Shown here piece by piece: positions 36,889-45,889 of a DNA stretch of 64,000 bases. This DNA comes from an uncultured Actinomycetes bacterium (GTDB lineage Bacteria > Actinomycetota > Acidimicrobiia > Acidimicrobiales > RAAP-2), in contig CAIUMH010000093.1 of assembly GCA_903900235.1 (NCBI GenBank), positions 62,001-126,000 on the forward strand, written 5' to 3'. A model generated the notes under the pieces. The model saw only the letters and a program-made list of their open reading frames with translations, was not told the origin of the DNA and did no database searches. The first letter of the stretch is position 1. The number at the start of each line of letters is the position of its first letter. The position numbers and the translations under genes were made by a program.

Positions 36889-38093
36889 CCCAGTTTGGGC
36901 AAGGCCTTCTTGAGGCTCCGCAGCGCCTGATGGATGCGCTGCTCGTTCTCGATGAGGGCGAAGCGGACATGGCCATCGCCCCCTGGGCCGAACCCGACAC
37001 CCGGCGAGGTAGCCACATCAGCCTCTTGGACGAGGTACTTCGAGAATTCGAGGGCACCCATCTCTTGATAGGGCTCAGGGATCGGGGCCCACACGAACAT
37101 GGTGCCCTTGGGCGGCACGAGGTCCCAGCCGATTCGATTCAGGCCATCGCAGAGCACATTGCGTCGCGATTGGTAGATGGAGCAGATCTCGGCCGGATAG
37201 TCGGGCACCTCGTTCATGGCCACGATGGAGGCGATCTGAATGGGTTGGAAGGTGCCGTAGTCGAGATAGCTCTTGAGCTTGGTCAGTGCCGCCACGATCT
37301 CGGCATTGCCCACCAAGAACGCGGAGCGCCACCCGGCCATCGAGAAGGACTTCGTCAACGTGTACAGCTCGACGGCGACATCCTTGGCTCCGGGCACCTG
37401 CAGGATCGAGGGTGGCTCGTAGCCGTCGTAGCCGACGTCGGCATAGGCGAAGTCGTGGACCACGACGATCTCGTGCTCCCGGGCGAAGTCGACGAGCCGC
37501 GCCATGAAGTCGAGGTCCACGCACGCCGTGGTCGGGTTGTGCGGGAATGAGGCGATGATGACCCTCGGCTTCGGCCAGGCGTTTTCCCACGCCTCAACCA
37601 GGCCATCGAAGAATGCATCGCCCGGAGAAATGTCATTGGCCACCGCGGCGGCGGGGTCCACCATGCGCACCTGGTTGACCCTGGCCCCGGCGAAGAGCGG
37701 AGCGTAGATGTGGATCGGATACGAGGGCGACGGCACGATGGCCGAATCGTCGGGTCCGAGGAGTACCCACATCAGGTGGCTCAAGCCTTCCTTGGCACCA
37801 ATGGTGGAGACCACCTCGGTCTCGGGGTCGAGCTCGACCCCGAACTTGCGCAAGTAGAGGTCAGCTGCCGCTTTGCGCAGCTTCGGGATGCCCTTCGACG
37901 ACGAGTAACGGTGGTTGCGTGGATTCTGGGCAGCCTCAGCGAGTTTGTCGACCGCCACCTGCGGCGAAGGCAGGTCCGGATTGCCGAAACCCATGTCGAT
38001 GACGTCTCGACCCTCTTTGCGGGCTGCCGCCTTCAGGCCGTCGATGGCGGCGAAGACATAGGGCGGAAGGTCGTTGATGCGGCGGAACTCCAT
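36885..38093 (-). CDS. alaC: Alanine transaminase AlaC-like aminotransferase
   Basis: 402 aa fold-type I PLP enzyme. It follows the known E. coli AlaC sequence closely: [46 protein letters not shown]-like [34 protein letters not shown], and the Schiff-base Lys in [11 protein letters not shown], then [13 protein letters not shown] and [13 protein letters not shown]. Transfers amino groups between glutamate and pyruvate. ATG at 38093 chosen; GTG two codons upstream is possible. It follows the LLM oxidoreductase after 24 bases, so it ends a long minus-strand run of genes. Confidence 0.92.
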   Translation of the reverse strand: MEFRRINDLPPYVFAAIDGLKAAARKEGRDVIDMGFGNPDLPSPQVAVDKLAEAAQNPRNHRYSSSKGIPKLRKAAADLYLRKFGVELDPETEVVSTIGAKEGLSHLMWVLLGPDDSAIVPSPSYPIHIYAPLFAGARVNQVRMVDPAAAVANDISPGDAFFDGLVEAWENAWPKPRVIIASFPHNPTTACVDLDFMARLVDFAREHEIVVVHDFAYADVGYDGYEPPSILQVPGAKDVAVELYTLTKSFSMAGWRSAFLVGNAEIVAALTKLKSYLDYGTFQPIQIASIVAMNEVPDYPAEICSIYQSRRNVLCDGLNRIGWDLVPPKGTMFVWAPIPEPYQEMGALEFSKYLVQEADVATSPGVGFGPGGDGHVRFALIENEQRIHQALRSLKKALPKLG

Positions 38094-38117
38094 CTCCACA
38101 GGGTAGTAGCCCTCACT

Positions 38118-38807
38118 TCAACCCCCGGAGACCTCCGCCAGTCGCTCAAGGTCCACCACTCCACCGAGGACGGCCCACGTCGCACCGGCCTCGGCCAGCG
38201 CCGCGAGCAGGCCTCCCAGGTCGGGTGCGCCGTCGCCCGCTGGCATCGGTCCGGCCCACGAGACCGCCGTGTGCTTCGCCTGCTCGAAGACCTGCTCAGG
38301 CGAGGCGCCCCAGAGGTTGACGGTCGCCCCAACGGCCTCGGCCATGGCGAGGGTCTTGGCTGCCCCTCCTCCGATCCAGACCTCTCGGCCCCGACCAAGC
38401 AAGGTCCGGGCCATTGCCTCGAGATCTGCTCGACGTTCGTCGGGGGACGCCACCGGCACGCCCCAGGCGACGTTCTCCTCCGCACTCAGCCGATCCCCCG
38501 TCCCCGCGGCGCAGATCACATGACCGGGACTCAGCGCGTCGAGCGCGTCGAACTGAGCGACAAGCACTTCGGTGGCCACGAGACCAATACGCGCCACCAG
38601 CGTGCCGACGAAGAGCGCCGGATGAGCCACCGCCACCCGAGCCAAGATCGGGAAGGGTGCCAATGCCGGTCGCTCCGGGCTACCCATCGGATAGAGGTGG
38701 TCATAGGCAAAGACTCCGTCGAGGCCCAACTTGGCGGCGGTGGCCGCCGTCTCAAGTGCCTCAGCAGGGTCATCTCGGAACGTTGGGAGCACGACGCCGA
38801 TCTTCAC
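38118..38807 (-). CDS. Luciferase-like (LLM) flavin/F420-dependent oxidoreductase
   Basis: 229 aa, short TIM-barrel. MKIGVVLPTF-like N-terminus (start is GTG at 38807, read as Met), then GLDGVFAYDHLYP, LFVGTLVARIGLVATEVLVAQFDALDALSPGHVICAAGTGD, and AEAVGATVNLWG. At 229 residues it is shorter than the usual 290-340, so the C-terminal part of the barrel is reduced. The GTG overlaps the ROK stop (GTGA), indicating coupling. Cofactor could be F420 or FMN. Confidence 0.82.
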   Translation of the reverse strand: MKIGVVLPTFRDDPAEALETAATAAKLGLDGVFAYDHLYPMGSPERPALAPFPILARVAVAHPALFVGTLVARIGLVATEVLVAQFDALDALSPGHVICAAGTGDRLSAEENVAWGVPVASPDERRADLEAMARTLLGRGREVWIGGGAAKTLAMAEAVGATVNLWGASPEQVFEQAKHTAVSWAGPMPAGDGAPDLGGLLAALAEAGATWAVLGGVVDLERLAEVSGG

Positions 38808-39787
38808 GCGGCACTCCGAGCGATCAGGCTTGCACCGAGTGCGCCAGCCCGCGACCCTAAGGCCGCCGGCACCAAAACGATCGGCGGTCGATCCGCCCCG
38901 CCCTCGAGCAAATTGGGCAAGACCTGCCTGGCCGAATCGATCAGCAGCGGCGTGACCTCGCTGAGTCCTCCCCCGAGCACGACACAGGAGGGGTCGAGCA
39001 CGCAGGCCAGGTTGGCGATGCCGCGGGCCAACCACCATGCGACCTCGTCCATCAGGGCCAGCGCCTCAGAGTCCCCCTCCAGGGCGGCAGCCGTGACGTC
39101 TTCGCCTCGCACCGCTTCGGCATCGCCACCAGCCGCCGCCACGAGACCCGCCAGCCGTCCGGCATGGGCCGCCTCGCGAGCCAACCGACCCACTGCTGAT
39201 CCCGAGGCATAGCGCTCCCAGCATCCCCGTGCTCCACAAGGACATGGTGGTCCGTCGATGTCGACCACCATGTGACCGATCTCGCCGGCGAAGCCGTGTC
39301 CCCCGCGAAGCAGCTGGCCACCGAGGATGATGCCTCCACCGATTCCGGTCCCAAGCGTGACCATGATCACGTCATCATGACCACGCGCCGCGCCGAGACG
39401 CTGCTCGGCCACTACTGCGCAGTCGGCGTCGTTGGCCACCACGATGGTCACGGAACCAAGGCGCTCAGCGAGCAGCCGGGCCAGATTGGCGCCTGATGAG
39501 CTGCGCAGATTCGGAGCGAAGGCGAGCACTCCATCGAGGGTGAGCATGCCCGGCAGGCCGACGCCGATGGGGAGCATTGCAGGACCAATGCCAAGTTGCG
39601 TTGCCACGTCGTCGATAACTCGGGCCACGGCATCGGCCAGCGCCATACCACCGTCGGGGATCACTCCTTGAGGAGAGGGGACCTGGCTGCTGGCGATCTC
39701 AGAACCGCTTTGGTCGCAGGCGATGGCGAGGATCTTTGTCCCGCCGACATCAACCCCGAGGCACAGCCCCGAAGTCGCAGTCCTCAC
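38804..39787 (-). CDS. ROK-family glucokinase
   Basis: 327 aa sugar kinase. Features: phosphate loop LGVDVGGTKILAIA; catalytic Asp in VVANDADCAVVAEQ; LGTGIGGGIILGG; and the ROK zinc motif GHMVVDIDGPPCPCGARGCWERYASG. Likely phosphorylates glucose or a related hexose. The 5' end overlaps SRPBCC stop (ATGA) and its 3' end overlaps the LLM gene, so it lies inside an operon headed by envelope and redox genes. Confidence 0.9.
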   Translation of the reverse strand: MRTATSGLCLGVDVGGTKILAIACDQSGSEIASSQVPSPQGVIPDGGMALADAVARVIDDVATQLGIGPAMLPIGVGLPGMLTLDGVLAFAPNLRSSSGANLARLLAERLGSVTIVVANDADCAVVAEQRLGAARGHDDVIMVTLGTGIGGGIILGGQLLRGGHGFAGEIGHMVVDIDGPPCPCGARGCWERYASGSAVGRLAREAAHAGRLAGLVAAAGGDAEAVRGEDVTAAALEGDSEALALMDEVAWWLARGIANLACVLDPSCVVLGGGLSEVTPLLIDSARQVLPNLLEGGADRPPIVLVPAALGSRAGALGASLIARSAA

Positions 39788-40224
39788 CCGATCGACTCCA
39801 CCCTCGCCTTGAGCTCACGCAGCGCCGTGGTCTGAATTCGACCCTGAGCCCGAGTCTTGACGAACCCGGGAATCGGCACCTTGAGTTCAGCCTCGAGGTG
39901 GTAGGTGACTTCGGTTCCTCCATCTACGGCAGCGAACGCATAGCTGCCGTCAAGGACCGTCGTCAGATCACCCTTGATGAGTCTCCAGCCGAGCTCACTC
40001 GGAGCCTGGTCGTAGTCATATTCGAGTGTGTAGGTCGTCGAGCGACCGAAGGCTACCGTCCGGAAGGTCACGAGTCGTGCTCGGCCGAGGCCGTCTCGCT
40101 CATCGACCGTCACCTGCTTGATGTCGGTGACCCAGTCGGGGTAGCGCTCAATGTCGGCCGCCACCTCATAGGTGACCGCTGGCGACGATCCGACGACGAT
40201 CCTCTCTGTCGTCTGATCTGTCAT
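39784..40224 (-). CDS. SRPBCC (polyketide cyclase/START-like) family protein
   Basis: 146 aa. MTDQTTERIVVGSSPAVTYEVAADIERYPDWVTDIKQV is the standard opening of these ligand-binding proteins, followed by strands and a C-terminal helix (ALRELKARVES). GGAGGTGCTGGC precedes the ATG at 40224, a strong SD. Members carry hydrophobic ligands such as lipids or polyketides. Neighbouring PimB-like and ROK genes suggest a lipid or glycolipid link, though this is inference. Confidence 0.88.
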   Translation of the reverse strand: MTDQTTERIVVGSSPAVTYEVAADIERYPDWVTDIKQVTVDERDGLGRARLVTFRTVAFGRSTTYTLEYDYDQAPSELGWRLIKGDLTTVLDGSYAFAAVDGGTEVTYHLEAELKVPIPGFVKTRAQGRIQTTALRELKARVESIG

Positions 40225-40252
40225 GCCAGCACCTCCGTATCGTCCCAGTGTC

Positions 40253-41431
40253 TCATCGCTGTGGCGCAATGTCAGGCCACCCTGCTTCAAGCGCACTCGC
40301 CAGCCTACGGGCGAGGACGTCGTAATCGAAGGATGCCACCGCTCGTGCCCGGCCTACCTCACCCATGACCGCCCGTCGGGCCTCGTCGCCAAGGAGCTCC
40401 TCGATCGCCGCTGCGAGCTCCGCCGGATCATCGGGGCGGTCAAGGACGAGTCCCGTCTCCCCGTGGACCACCGCATTCTCGGACCCGCCCGACCTCCCCG
40501 CGATCTGCGGAATCCCGGCGGCTGCGGCTTCGAGGAACACGATGCCGAACCCCTCCTGCTCGAGCCCACCCCATCGGGTCCGACAGGCCATGACGAAGAT
40601 GTCAGCAGCGCCGACAAGGTCGGCGAGATCCTCATCGGCCACCCGGCCGAGCATCCGCACCGGAGCCCGTCGTCGCTCGATCAGCCGCTCAAGCCGGCCC
40701 TGATCTCGGCCCGTCCCACCGATGGCCACCGTCAGATCGTGCTGCTTGTGCCCGAGGAGGGCGGCTGCCTCGATGAGCGTGTCGAACCCCTTGCGCGGCA
40801 CAAGTCGGCTGATACTGACGACGAGCGGTCCCTCAGTCGGCAGGCCAAGGCGGTCCCGGGCGGCTCGCCGACTGGCGTGATCAAGAGGGACGAAGCGTGC
40901 ACAATCCACTCCGGGAGGGACCTGGAGTACCGGTGGCAGCACCCCGCTGGCCGCACGTCGTGCCTCGGCCTCGGGATAGGGGCCTGCCGCGATGACCCCG
41001 GCGGCGGATCCGAGCGCTCTCCGGATGGTGGTCGAGGCCAGGGGCAGCCGACCAGGAATGGCCACCTCGGCCCCATGAAGCAGTTGGACCGCTGGCACAC
41101 CGCATCCTCGGGCGAGCAGGCCGAGCGGCACCACCGGGTCGAAGATGACGAGGTCGGCACCCGTGCGATCGATGTGGGAGGTCACCACCCGGCGGTTGCG
41201 AGGGGTCGGAAGGTACAGAATTCTCCCCGGCACCCGAGAGATCTCCATCCCTCGAGCCATCTGTTCGGCGTCGAACTCGCTCGCACGGGGGTCCGATGTG
41301 GCAGTCAGCACGCTGAAGGTCGACGGATCGAGTCGACTCCAAAGCTCCCAGAGATAACTCTGGATACCCCCGACCTTGGGAGGGAAGTCATTGGTGACCA
41401 GGAGGTGGCGTCGACTCACGCCACGTCCCAT
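40253..41431 (-). CDS. GT4 glycosyltransferase, PimB'-like mannosyltransferase
   Basis: 392 aa GT-B enzyme. N-terminal LLVTNDFPPKVGGIQSYLWEL is the signature of the actinobacterial PimB' branch; GGTGRDQGRLERL, MLGRVADEDLADLVGAADIF, and the EX7E motif in EQEGFGIVFLEAAAAG follow. Likely adds mannose to phosphatidylinositol mannoside or a related lipid. The ATG directly abuts the stop of the small Cys-rich gene. Gene symbol not given because PimB' and MgtA branches look similar. Confidence 0.88.
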   Translation of the reverse strand: MGRGVSRRHLLVTNDFPPKVGGIQSYLWELWSRLDPSTFSVLTATSDPRASEFDAEQMARGMEISRVPGRILYLPTPRNRRVVTSHIDRTGADLVIFDPVVPLGLLARGCGVPAVQLLHGAEVAIPGRLPLASTTIRRALGSAAGVIAAGPYPEAEARRAASGVLPPVLQVPPGVDCARFVPLDHASRRAARDRLGLPTEGPLVVSISRLVPRKGFDTLIEAAALLGHKQHDLTVAIGGTGRDQGRLERLIERRRAPVRMLGRVADEDLADLVGAADIFVMACRTRWGGLEQEGFGIVFLEAAAAGIPQIAGRSGGSENAVVHGETGLVLDRPDDPAELAAAIEELLGDEARRAVMGEVGRARAVASFDYDVLARRLASALEAGWPDIAPQR

Positions 41432-41647
41432 TCAGCCGGTGGCGTCGCCAGTGGCATCGCGCTCGTAGCGCAGTGGTGGGACCAGGCCTGCGAGGCCGAG
41501 ACGTCGTACGGCCCGAGCCTCAGCGACGTCGATGATGAGAGCGTCGTCAGGGTCCCGCTCCATGATGAAGGTGACCACGCAATCCCCGCAGGCATTGAGC
41601 GCTCGTCCGGTGCACGTTCCACAGTCGATGGTGATCTGCTCATCCAT
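41432..41647 (-). CDS. Small Cys-rich protein
   Basis: 71 aa. Two pairs of Cys in CGTCTGRALNACGDC suggest a zinc or iron-binding site. The rest is an acidic, hydrophobic tail (DALIIDVAEARAVRRLGLAGLVPP). No known family recognised. It runs into the GT4 gene without a gap. Confidence 0.75.
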   Translation of the reverse strand: MDEQITIDCGTCTGRALNACGDCVVTFIMERDPDDALIIDVAEARAVRRLGLAGLVPPLRYERDATGDATG

Positions 41648-41758
41648 GGTGTTGCTCTCTCTCTGCTCGCCACACCGGCCAACTCGCCGGGCATGGATCT
41701 CAGCATGCGCGAGGCCTGTGACACACCATCGAACTTCATCATCTGATCGAGATCCACC

Positions 41759-42277
41759 TCAGGGGCCCTCAAGTCTCGGGACCTCGAGAGCGAAGTCTCC
41801 ACCGAGGGCTCGAGCCACGCTGAGGGCCACCGCCTCTGCTCCCCATGCCACCCCTTCGATGGCCACGGAAGATCGACCGGGCAGGACCAGTGAGAAGAAG
41901 GGGGGACCGCTCACCTGGTACTGCGTCCAAGCATCAGGTGACACTGCTGCCTCCGCATCGCCAATCAGATCGAAGAGAGCTGGGTCGGCCTGGCGCACGA
42001 TGACCACGACCCGGACACCCGTCTCTGCCAGCTCGCCCGACCCGGGTTGCGCTGCGGCGAAGAGATCGAGGCAGCCACCGCAGGTGGCGGAGAGAAAAAG
42101 AAGGAGTGTCGGCTCAACCACCGGGACTGAGAGCACCGAGGCCGAGCCGCCCGAGAGGCGACGACCCGTGATCGCCGACACCGGGACCGGCGAAGCTCCT
42201 CGATCAGTGGGGATGGGCTGGGACCGTCGCAGGACCTCGGCCGCCTCGGCCGGGCTGAGGCGGCCCTCGCTGCTCAC
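41759..42277 (-). CDS. Thioredoxin-like protein with CxxC
   Basis: 172 aa. The SATCGGCLDLF motif is the redox CxxC after a beta strand (LLLFL), and SGPPFFSLV carries a cis-Pro. The N-terminal extension (GRLSPAEAAEVLRRSQPIP) is polar. It overlaps the zinc-ribbon gene upstream (ATGA). Could support methylamine-utilisation-type or TlpA-like redox tasks; no signal peptide or membrane helix seen. Confidence 0.78.
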   Translation of the reverse strand: MSSEGRLSPAEAAEVLRRSQPIPTDRGASPVPVSAITGRRLSGGSASVLSVPVVEPTLLLFLSATCGGCLDLFAAAQPGSGELAETGVRVVVIVRQADPALFDLIGDAEAAVSPDAWTQYQVSGPPFFSLVLPGRSSVAIEGVAWGAEAVALSVARALGGDFALEVPRLEGP

Positions 42278-42525
42278 CCCGCTGCGTCAGACGGCGGGGT
42301 GTCGGATGCGGTGTCGAGCGAGCCGTCGACCACCTCGACGCCGCGACCGTGGCCACACCACCGACACGTCACCGCGTCGACTGACTCCGAGACGGTCTCG
42401 GTCTCCTCGATCTCAAGATCGCCGCCCACCGTGTAGTGATGGAAGGCCTTCACGGTAGAGGTGGTCACCACATCGAAGCGGGTCAGGTTCCCGCACGCTG
42501 TGCATCGATATCGGGTCTGCGTCAC
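42274..42525 (-). CDS. Zinc-ribbon protein
   Basis: 83 aa. CTAC near the start (TRYRCTACGNL) and CRWC (VTCRWCGHG) form a treble-clef/zinc-ribbon. Start is the GTG at 42525, where the conserved part begins. It is coupled to the thioredoxin-like gene by an ATGA overlap. DNA- or RNA-binding is possible; nothing more can be said. Confidence 0.75.
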   Translation of the reverse strand: MTQTRYRCTACGNLTRFDVVTTSTVKAFHHYTVGGDLEIEETETVSESVDAVTCRWCGHGRGVEVVDGSLDTASDTPPSDAAG

Positions 42526-42556
42526 GGCGCCCACGGTACTCGGCCTGCGGGGGGCG

Positions 42557-43279
42557 TCAGGCTCGTTCGCCTCTGATCTCAGCTCGGCGACGAGCGGCCT
42601 CGATCGGTTCGAGCGACCCCTCCGCCTCGAGGCGGTCAATCTCGTCGAGCCGGATCAACGAAGCGGTCGATGCAGATGCGCTCACCGACGGGGTCCCCCT
42701 CGGAGGTGTCGGATCGAACTCGGTCACCACCAGCGCTCTCGATGCACTGGGCATCCTTCTGTCACCGACACTCGCTTCTGCTCCATCACTCGCCTCAATC
42801 TGTCGCTGGAGCACCCGTTGAAAGACCTCAGGTTGGCGCAGAGCCTCGACGACCACCGCAGCCCCGTCGACAAGCTCGAGCACCACGTCGCCCCGTCGGG
42901 TGAGTCGCTGGCGAAGCCGCTGGACGACGTGCACCTCAACCACTCGAGCCAGGTGGACCTGATCGATGTTCCGGCGCAATACGCCCCGGGAGAGCACCAG
43001 ACGCGCCGACGTCACCGTCACCGTCTCCGCCCGCCACGCCGCGAATCGCCCCAGCAGCCAGATCAGTGCCACGCCAGCGAGGCCTCCCGTCAGCCAGGCA
43101 ACGATGCGCAACGTCCCGGCACCGGTCGCCGTCGGTCGGCCAGCGATCACCAGGCACGAAGCAGAGGAACCAACGGCCACGAGGACAGCGAGGGACGGGA
43201 CGACCAGCCGTCCGCGACCTCGGTGCACCTCCACCACCACCTGCTCGCCCGCTCCGAGCTGTCGCTGACTCAAGCCCAT
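42557..43279 (-). CDS. PH-domain membrane protein (bPH2-like)
   Basis: 240 aa. Two hydrophobic helices at about residues 25-75 (VVPSLAVLVAVGSSASCLVIAG; LRIVAWLTGGLAGVALIWLLG) followed by the bacterial PH domain (ETVTVTSARLVLSRGVLRRNIDQVHLARVVEVHVVQRL). C-terminal acidic tail with a SHOCT-like helix (LIRLDEIDRLEAEGSLEPIEAARRR). ATG at 43279; the divergent adhesin starts 85 bases away. The reading frame stays open upstream through the adhesin gene but that is antisense. Confidence 0.83.
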   Translation of the reverse strand: MGLSQRQLGAGEQVVVEVHRGRGRLVVPSLAVLVAVGSSASCLVIAGRPTATGAGTLRIVAWLTGGLAGVALIWLLGRFAAWRAETVTVTSARLVLSRGVLRRNIDQVHLARVVEVHVVQRLRQRLTRRGDVVLELVDGAAVVVEALRQPEVFQRVLQRQIEASDGAEASVGDRRMPSASRALVVTEFDPTPPRGTPSVSASASTASLIRLDEIDRLEAEGSLEPIEAARRRAEIRGERA

Positions 43280-43363
43280 GGTTGACCACGCTATCGGTGC
43301 ACCTTGGTTGCCCGGCGAACCAACCTCCCCCACCGCTTCGACAGCGAGTCCTATCGTGTGGAG

Positions 43364-45889
43364 ATGCGAACATGGTCGACATTCTTTCATCGCCGAATCA
43401 TCACGTGGCTCGCCGTCGTTGTGGCTGTCGTTGGACTCGCGACCATCGGAGAAGGGTCCCGCCGAGCATCGGCGGCACCCGGTGATGGCCCAGCCCCCTG
43501 CAGCGCAGGGCTCCCCCCGAGCCCCTATCGGGGCTACTGCGGTACCTACAATGGAATGAACACGTACTGGGGGTCTTATGGCCTGGGATTCCCCACCCCT
43601 GATGGCTGGGGCTTCTGCGCCGAGCGACCGGGCTCCGGCTCGGCCTATCCCTCGCCGAGTTACGCCTACCAGCTCTCGGGCCCACCGGCCGGTGCAGACG
43701 CCAGCCTCATGGGGCCACTCGGCTATGCGTACTCCACGGCCACCGTGCAGGGCTTCTGGAATGGCGCCGCCGGCCAGTTCACCGCCGACCAAGCCGCAGT
43801 CGCCGGCAAGCTGCTCTATGACGCCGCCATCTGGCACGCCGCAACCGGGACGATGGACTCCGGCGTTCAGGCCGCCTACACCCAACTGCTGACCTGGATG
43901 GTCGCCGCGTCGGGAGCAACCGGGCCACCCGGGTTGGCGGTCACACTGGTCGGCGGTGGGGTCACCTTCACCACGACCGCCACCATCCGCACCCGAGCCG
44001 TGTTTCCCGGGTCTGGCAACCCGGTGAGCGGTGTCACCGTCCTCGTTGGGCTGAGCAATGCCACCTTCGACGGAACCGGCGGTGCGACGAGCGCCCTCGG
44101 GGCCACTGACGCCAATGGTCGGCTCGACCAACCCATCACGGCCTCGGGGTCGGGTCCGGTCTCCGTGACGGTGACGTCGCTGGCGCGGGTCGGCCGACCC
44201 ACGCTCGAATTCTTCCGACCCACCGCGTATCTGACCTCCGCCCAGACCATCGCCGCGGGGAGCTCGCCGATCTATCAGGCGGCCAGTGCCACCTTCAGCT
44301 CGCAGGCGCCCCCACCGACGACCGGCACCATCTCGGTTCTCAAGAGCGGTGACGACACCGCCTACTTCGGGATCGCTGAGGCCCAGTTCCAGATCCTCTC
44401 CGGCTCGAACGTGCTGGCCACGGTGGTCACCGACGAGAAGGGCTCGGCTGGTCCTTCTGCGCCGATTCCACCCGGGACCTATACCGTGCACGAGTCGGTC
44501 GCTCCGCCGGGCTACCTGATGGCTCCGGACCAGACGGCCGTCGTGACCGCCGGTGCCGACACGCTGGTCTCGTTCACCGGCGTCAATGGCGACAACATCG
44601 AGCCGGCCACCCTCGACCTGCACAAGACCTCGACGGCCACCGGCGAAGCGCTCAGCGGTGCGGTGCTCTCTGTTCGCTATGACCAAGCGAACGACGGCAC
44701 GTTCCCCACCGACCTCGGCACCTGCACCACCGGAGCCGACGGCTCGTGCCGTCCATCGGGCAACGACGGCGTCAATCTCCTGCCCGGTCGCTACCGCATC
44801 GAGGAGATCTCGCCGCCACCCGGCTATGCCCTCGACCCATCGAGTGTGGTCATTCTCGATCTTGGGCCCGGCCAAGCAGGATCCGTGACGTTCCGAGACC
44901 CGCCGCTCGTCCCGCAGTCCTTTCTCAAGGTCGCCACCGGCAACGTGGATCCGACCCGGGCCATCCTTTCGGGAGCCACCTTTGTCGTCTCCACGCCAGC
45001 GGGGGCACCGGTCACCTCATGTGTCACCGGCACCGACGGAACCTGCACCACCGAGTCGCTTCTCATCGCCGACCGACCCTATTGCTGGGCCGAGACCATC
45101 GCCCCTGTGGGCCTCGACACCGGAGGATCGGGGTGCTTCACCGCTGCGAGCTCGGCGACACCAATCCCGATCACCGTGGAGGACCCAGGCCGGTGGGTCG
45201 AGATCCGAGCCCGAAAGGTCGATGCGGCCGCACCCACCATTGGTGTCCCCGGGGCAGTCTTCGACCTCTATCGCATGGACCACGGAACCGGTCCCGACCA
45301 TCCAACGCCACCAGTCTCGGCCCACGAGCTCTCCGGCGGCACCTGGGTCGATCGCGCCACAGGCCACCACGATGGACTCGCCACGTTCGCGCTCCAACTG
45401 CCCGACTACGCCTACTGCGTGATCGAGCACCAACCTCCCTCGGGCTACGTGGCCGACCCATCGGCCCACTGCACTGACGTTCTGACTGGAACCACGGCCT
45501 CGCCACCGACCACGGCGACCATCGAGGTGGCCGACGCAGCCCAGATGATCTCGCTCATCGTCGACAAGACCAATGCCGCCGAGCCCGGCACCGGTGTTCC
45601 CGGAGCTACCTACGACCTCTACGCCCAAGCCCCCTTCCCTGCCGCCACCCCCATTCCCGATCCCTCGGCACCCGTCCACCCTGGCCTTAGCTGGTTTGCC
45701 AGCGGGACCTCAGGGCCCGACGGCCACCTGAGCTTCGTCATCCCCGCCGGACACGCCTGGTGTCTCGCGGAGCGGAGCGCTCCGGCCGGCTTCATCCTCG
45801 ATACGGGTCTCCACTGCACCGCCGTGCTGAACACCGACACCTCGAGATCCGATCGCACGGTCGCCATGGCCGAGACGATCGACTCGTGA
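43364..45889 (+). CDS. SpaA-repeat surface protein, N-terminal part (interrupted by frameshift)
   Basis: 841 aa up to the TGA. MRTWSTFFHRRIITWLAVVVAVVGL is a signal peptide. An N-terminal module of about 230 residues has conserved Cys (YRGYCGTYNG; GWGFCAE) and an AAIW motif that resembles thioester-domain adhesins. After a beta-rich linker come five SpaA/prealbumin-like domains (starting near 323, 418, 519, 611 and 729). Each has a strand Lys and a closing Glu such as VLKSGDD...VHESVAPPGYL, which fits isopeptide-linked folds. Homology continues in the next frame from 45886, so the protein is incomplete as read. Divergent from the PH-domain gene. Confidence 0.85.
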   Translation: MRTWSTFFHRRIITWLAVVVAVVGLATIGEGSRRASAAPGDGPAPCSAGLPPSPYRGYCGTYNGMNTYWGSYGLGFPTPDGWGFCAERPGSGSAYPSPSYAYQLSGPPAGADASLMGPLGYAYSTATVQGFWNGAAGQFTADQAAVAGKLLYDAAIWHAATGTMDSGVQAAYTQLLTWMVAASGATGPPGLAVTLVGGGVTFTTTATIRTRAVFPGSGNPVSGVTVLVGLSNATFDGTGGATSALGATDANGRLDQPITASGSGPVSVTVTSLARVGRPTLEFFRPTAYLTSAQTIAAGSSPIYQAASATFSSQAPPPTTGTISVLKSGDDTAYFGIAEAQFQILSGSNVLATVVTDEKGSAGPSAPIPPGTYTVHESVAPPGYLMAPDQTAVVTAGADTLVSFTGVNGDNIEPATLDLHKTSTATGEALSGAVLSVRYDQANDGTFPTDLGTCTTGADGSCRPSGNDGVNLLPGRYRIEEISPPPGYALDPSSVVILDLGPGQAGSVTFRDPPLVPQSFLKVATGNVDPTRAILSGATFVVSTPAGAPVTSCVTGTDGTCTTESLLIADRPYCWAETIAPVGLDTGGSGCFTAASSATPIPITVEDPGRWVEIRARKVDAAAPTIGVPGAVFDLYRMDHGTGPDHPTPPVSAHELSGGTWVDRATGHHDGLATFALQLPDYAYCVIEHQPPSGYVADPSAHCTDVLTGTTASPPTTATIEVADAAQMISLIVDKTNAAEPGTGVPGATYDLYAQAPFPAATPIPDPSAPVHPGLSWFASGTSGPDGHLSFVIPAGHAWCLAERSAPAGFILDTGLHCTAVLNTDTSRSDRTVAMAETIDS

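Noticed and set aside
43280-44875. Very long open minus-strand frame joined to the PH-domain gene
   Set aside because: The frame is open for over 1.5 kb only because it is antisense to the high-GC adhesin gene; the sequence is low-complexity, lacks any domain and the PH protein has its own good ATG at 43279.
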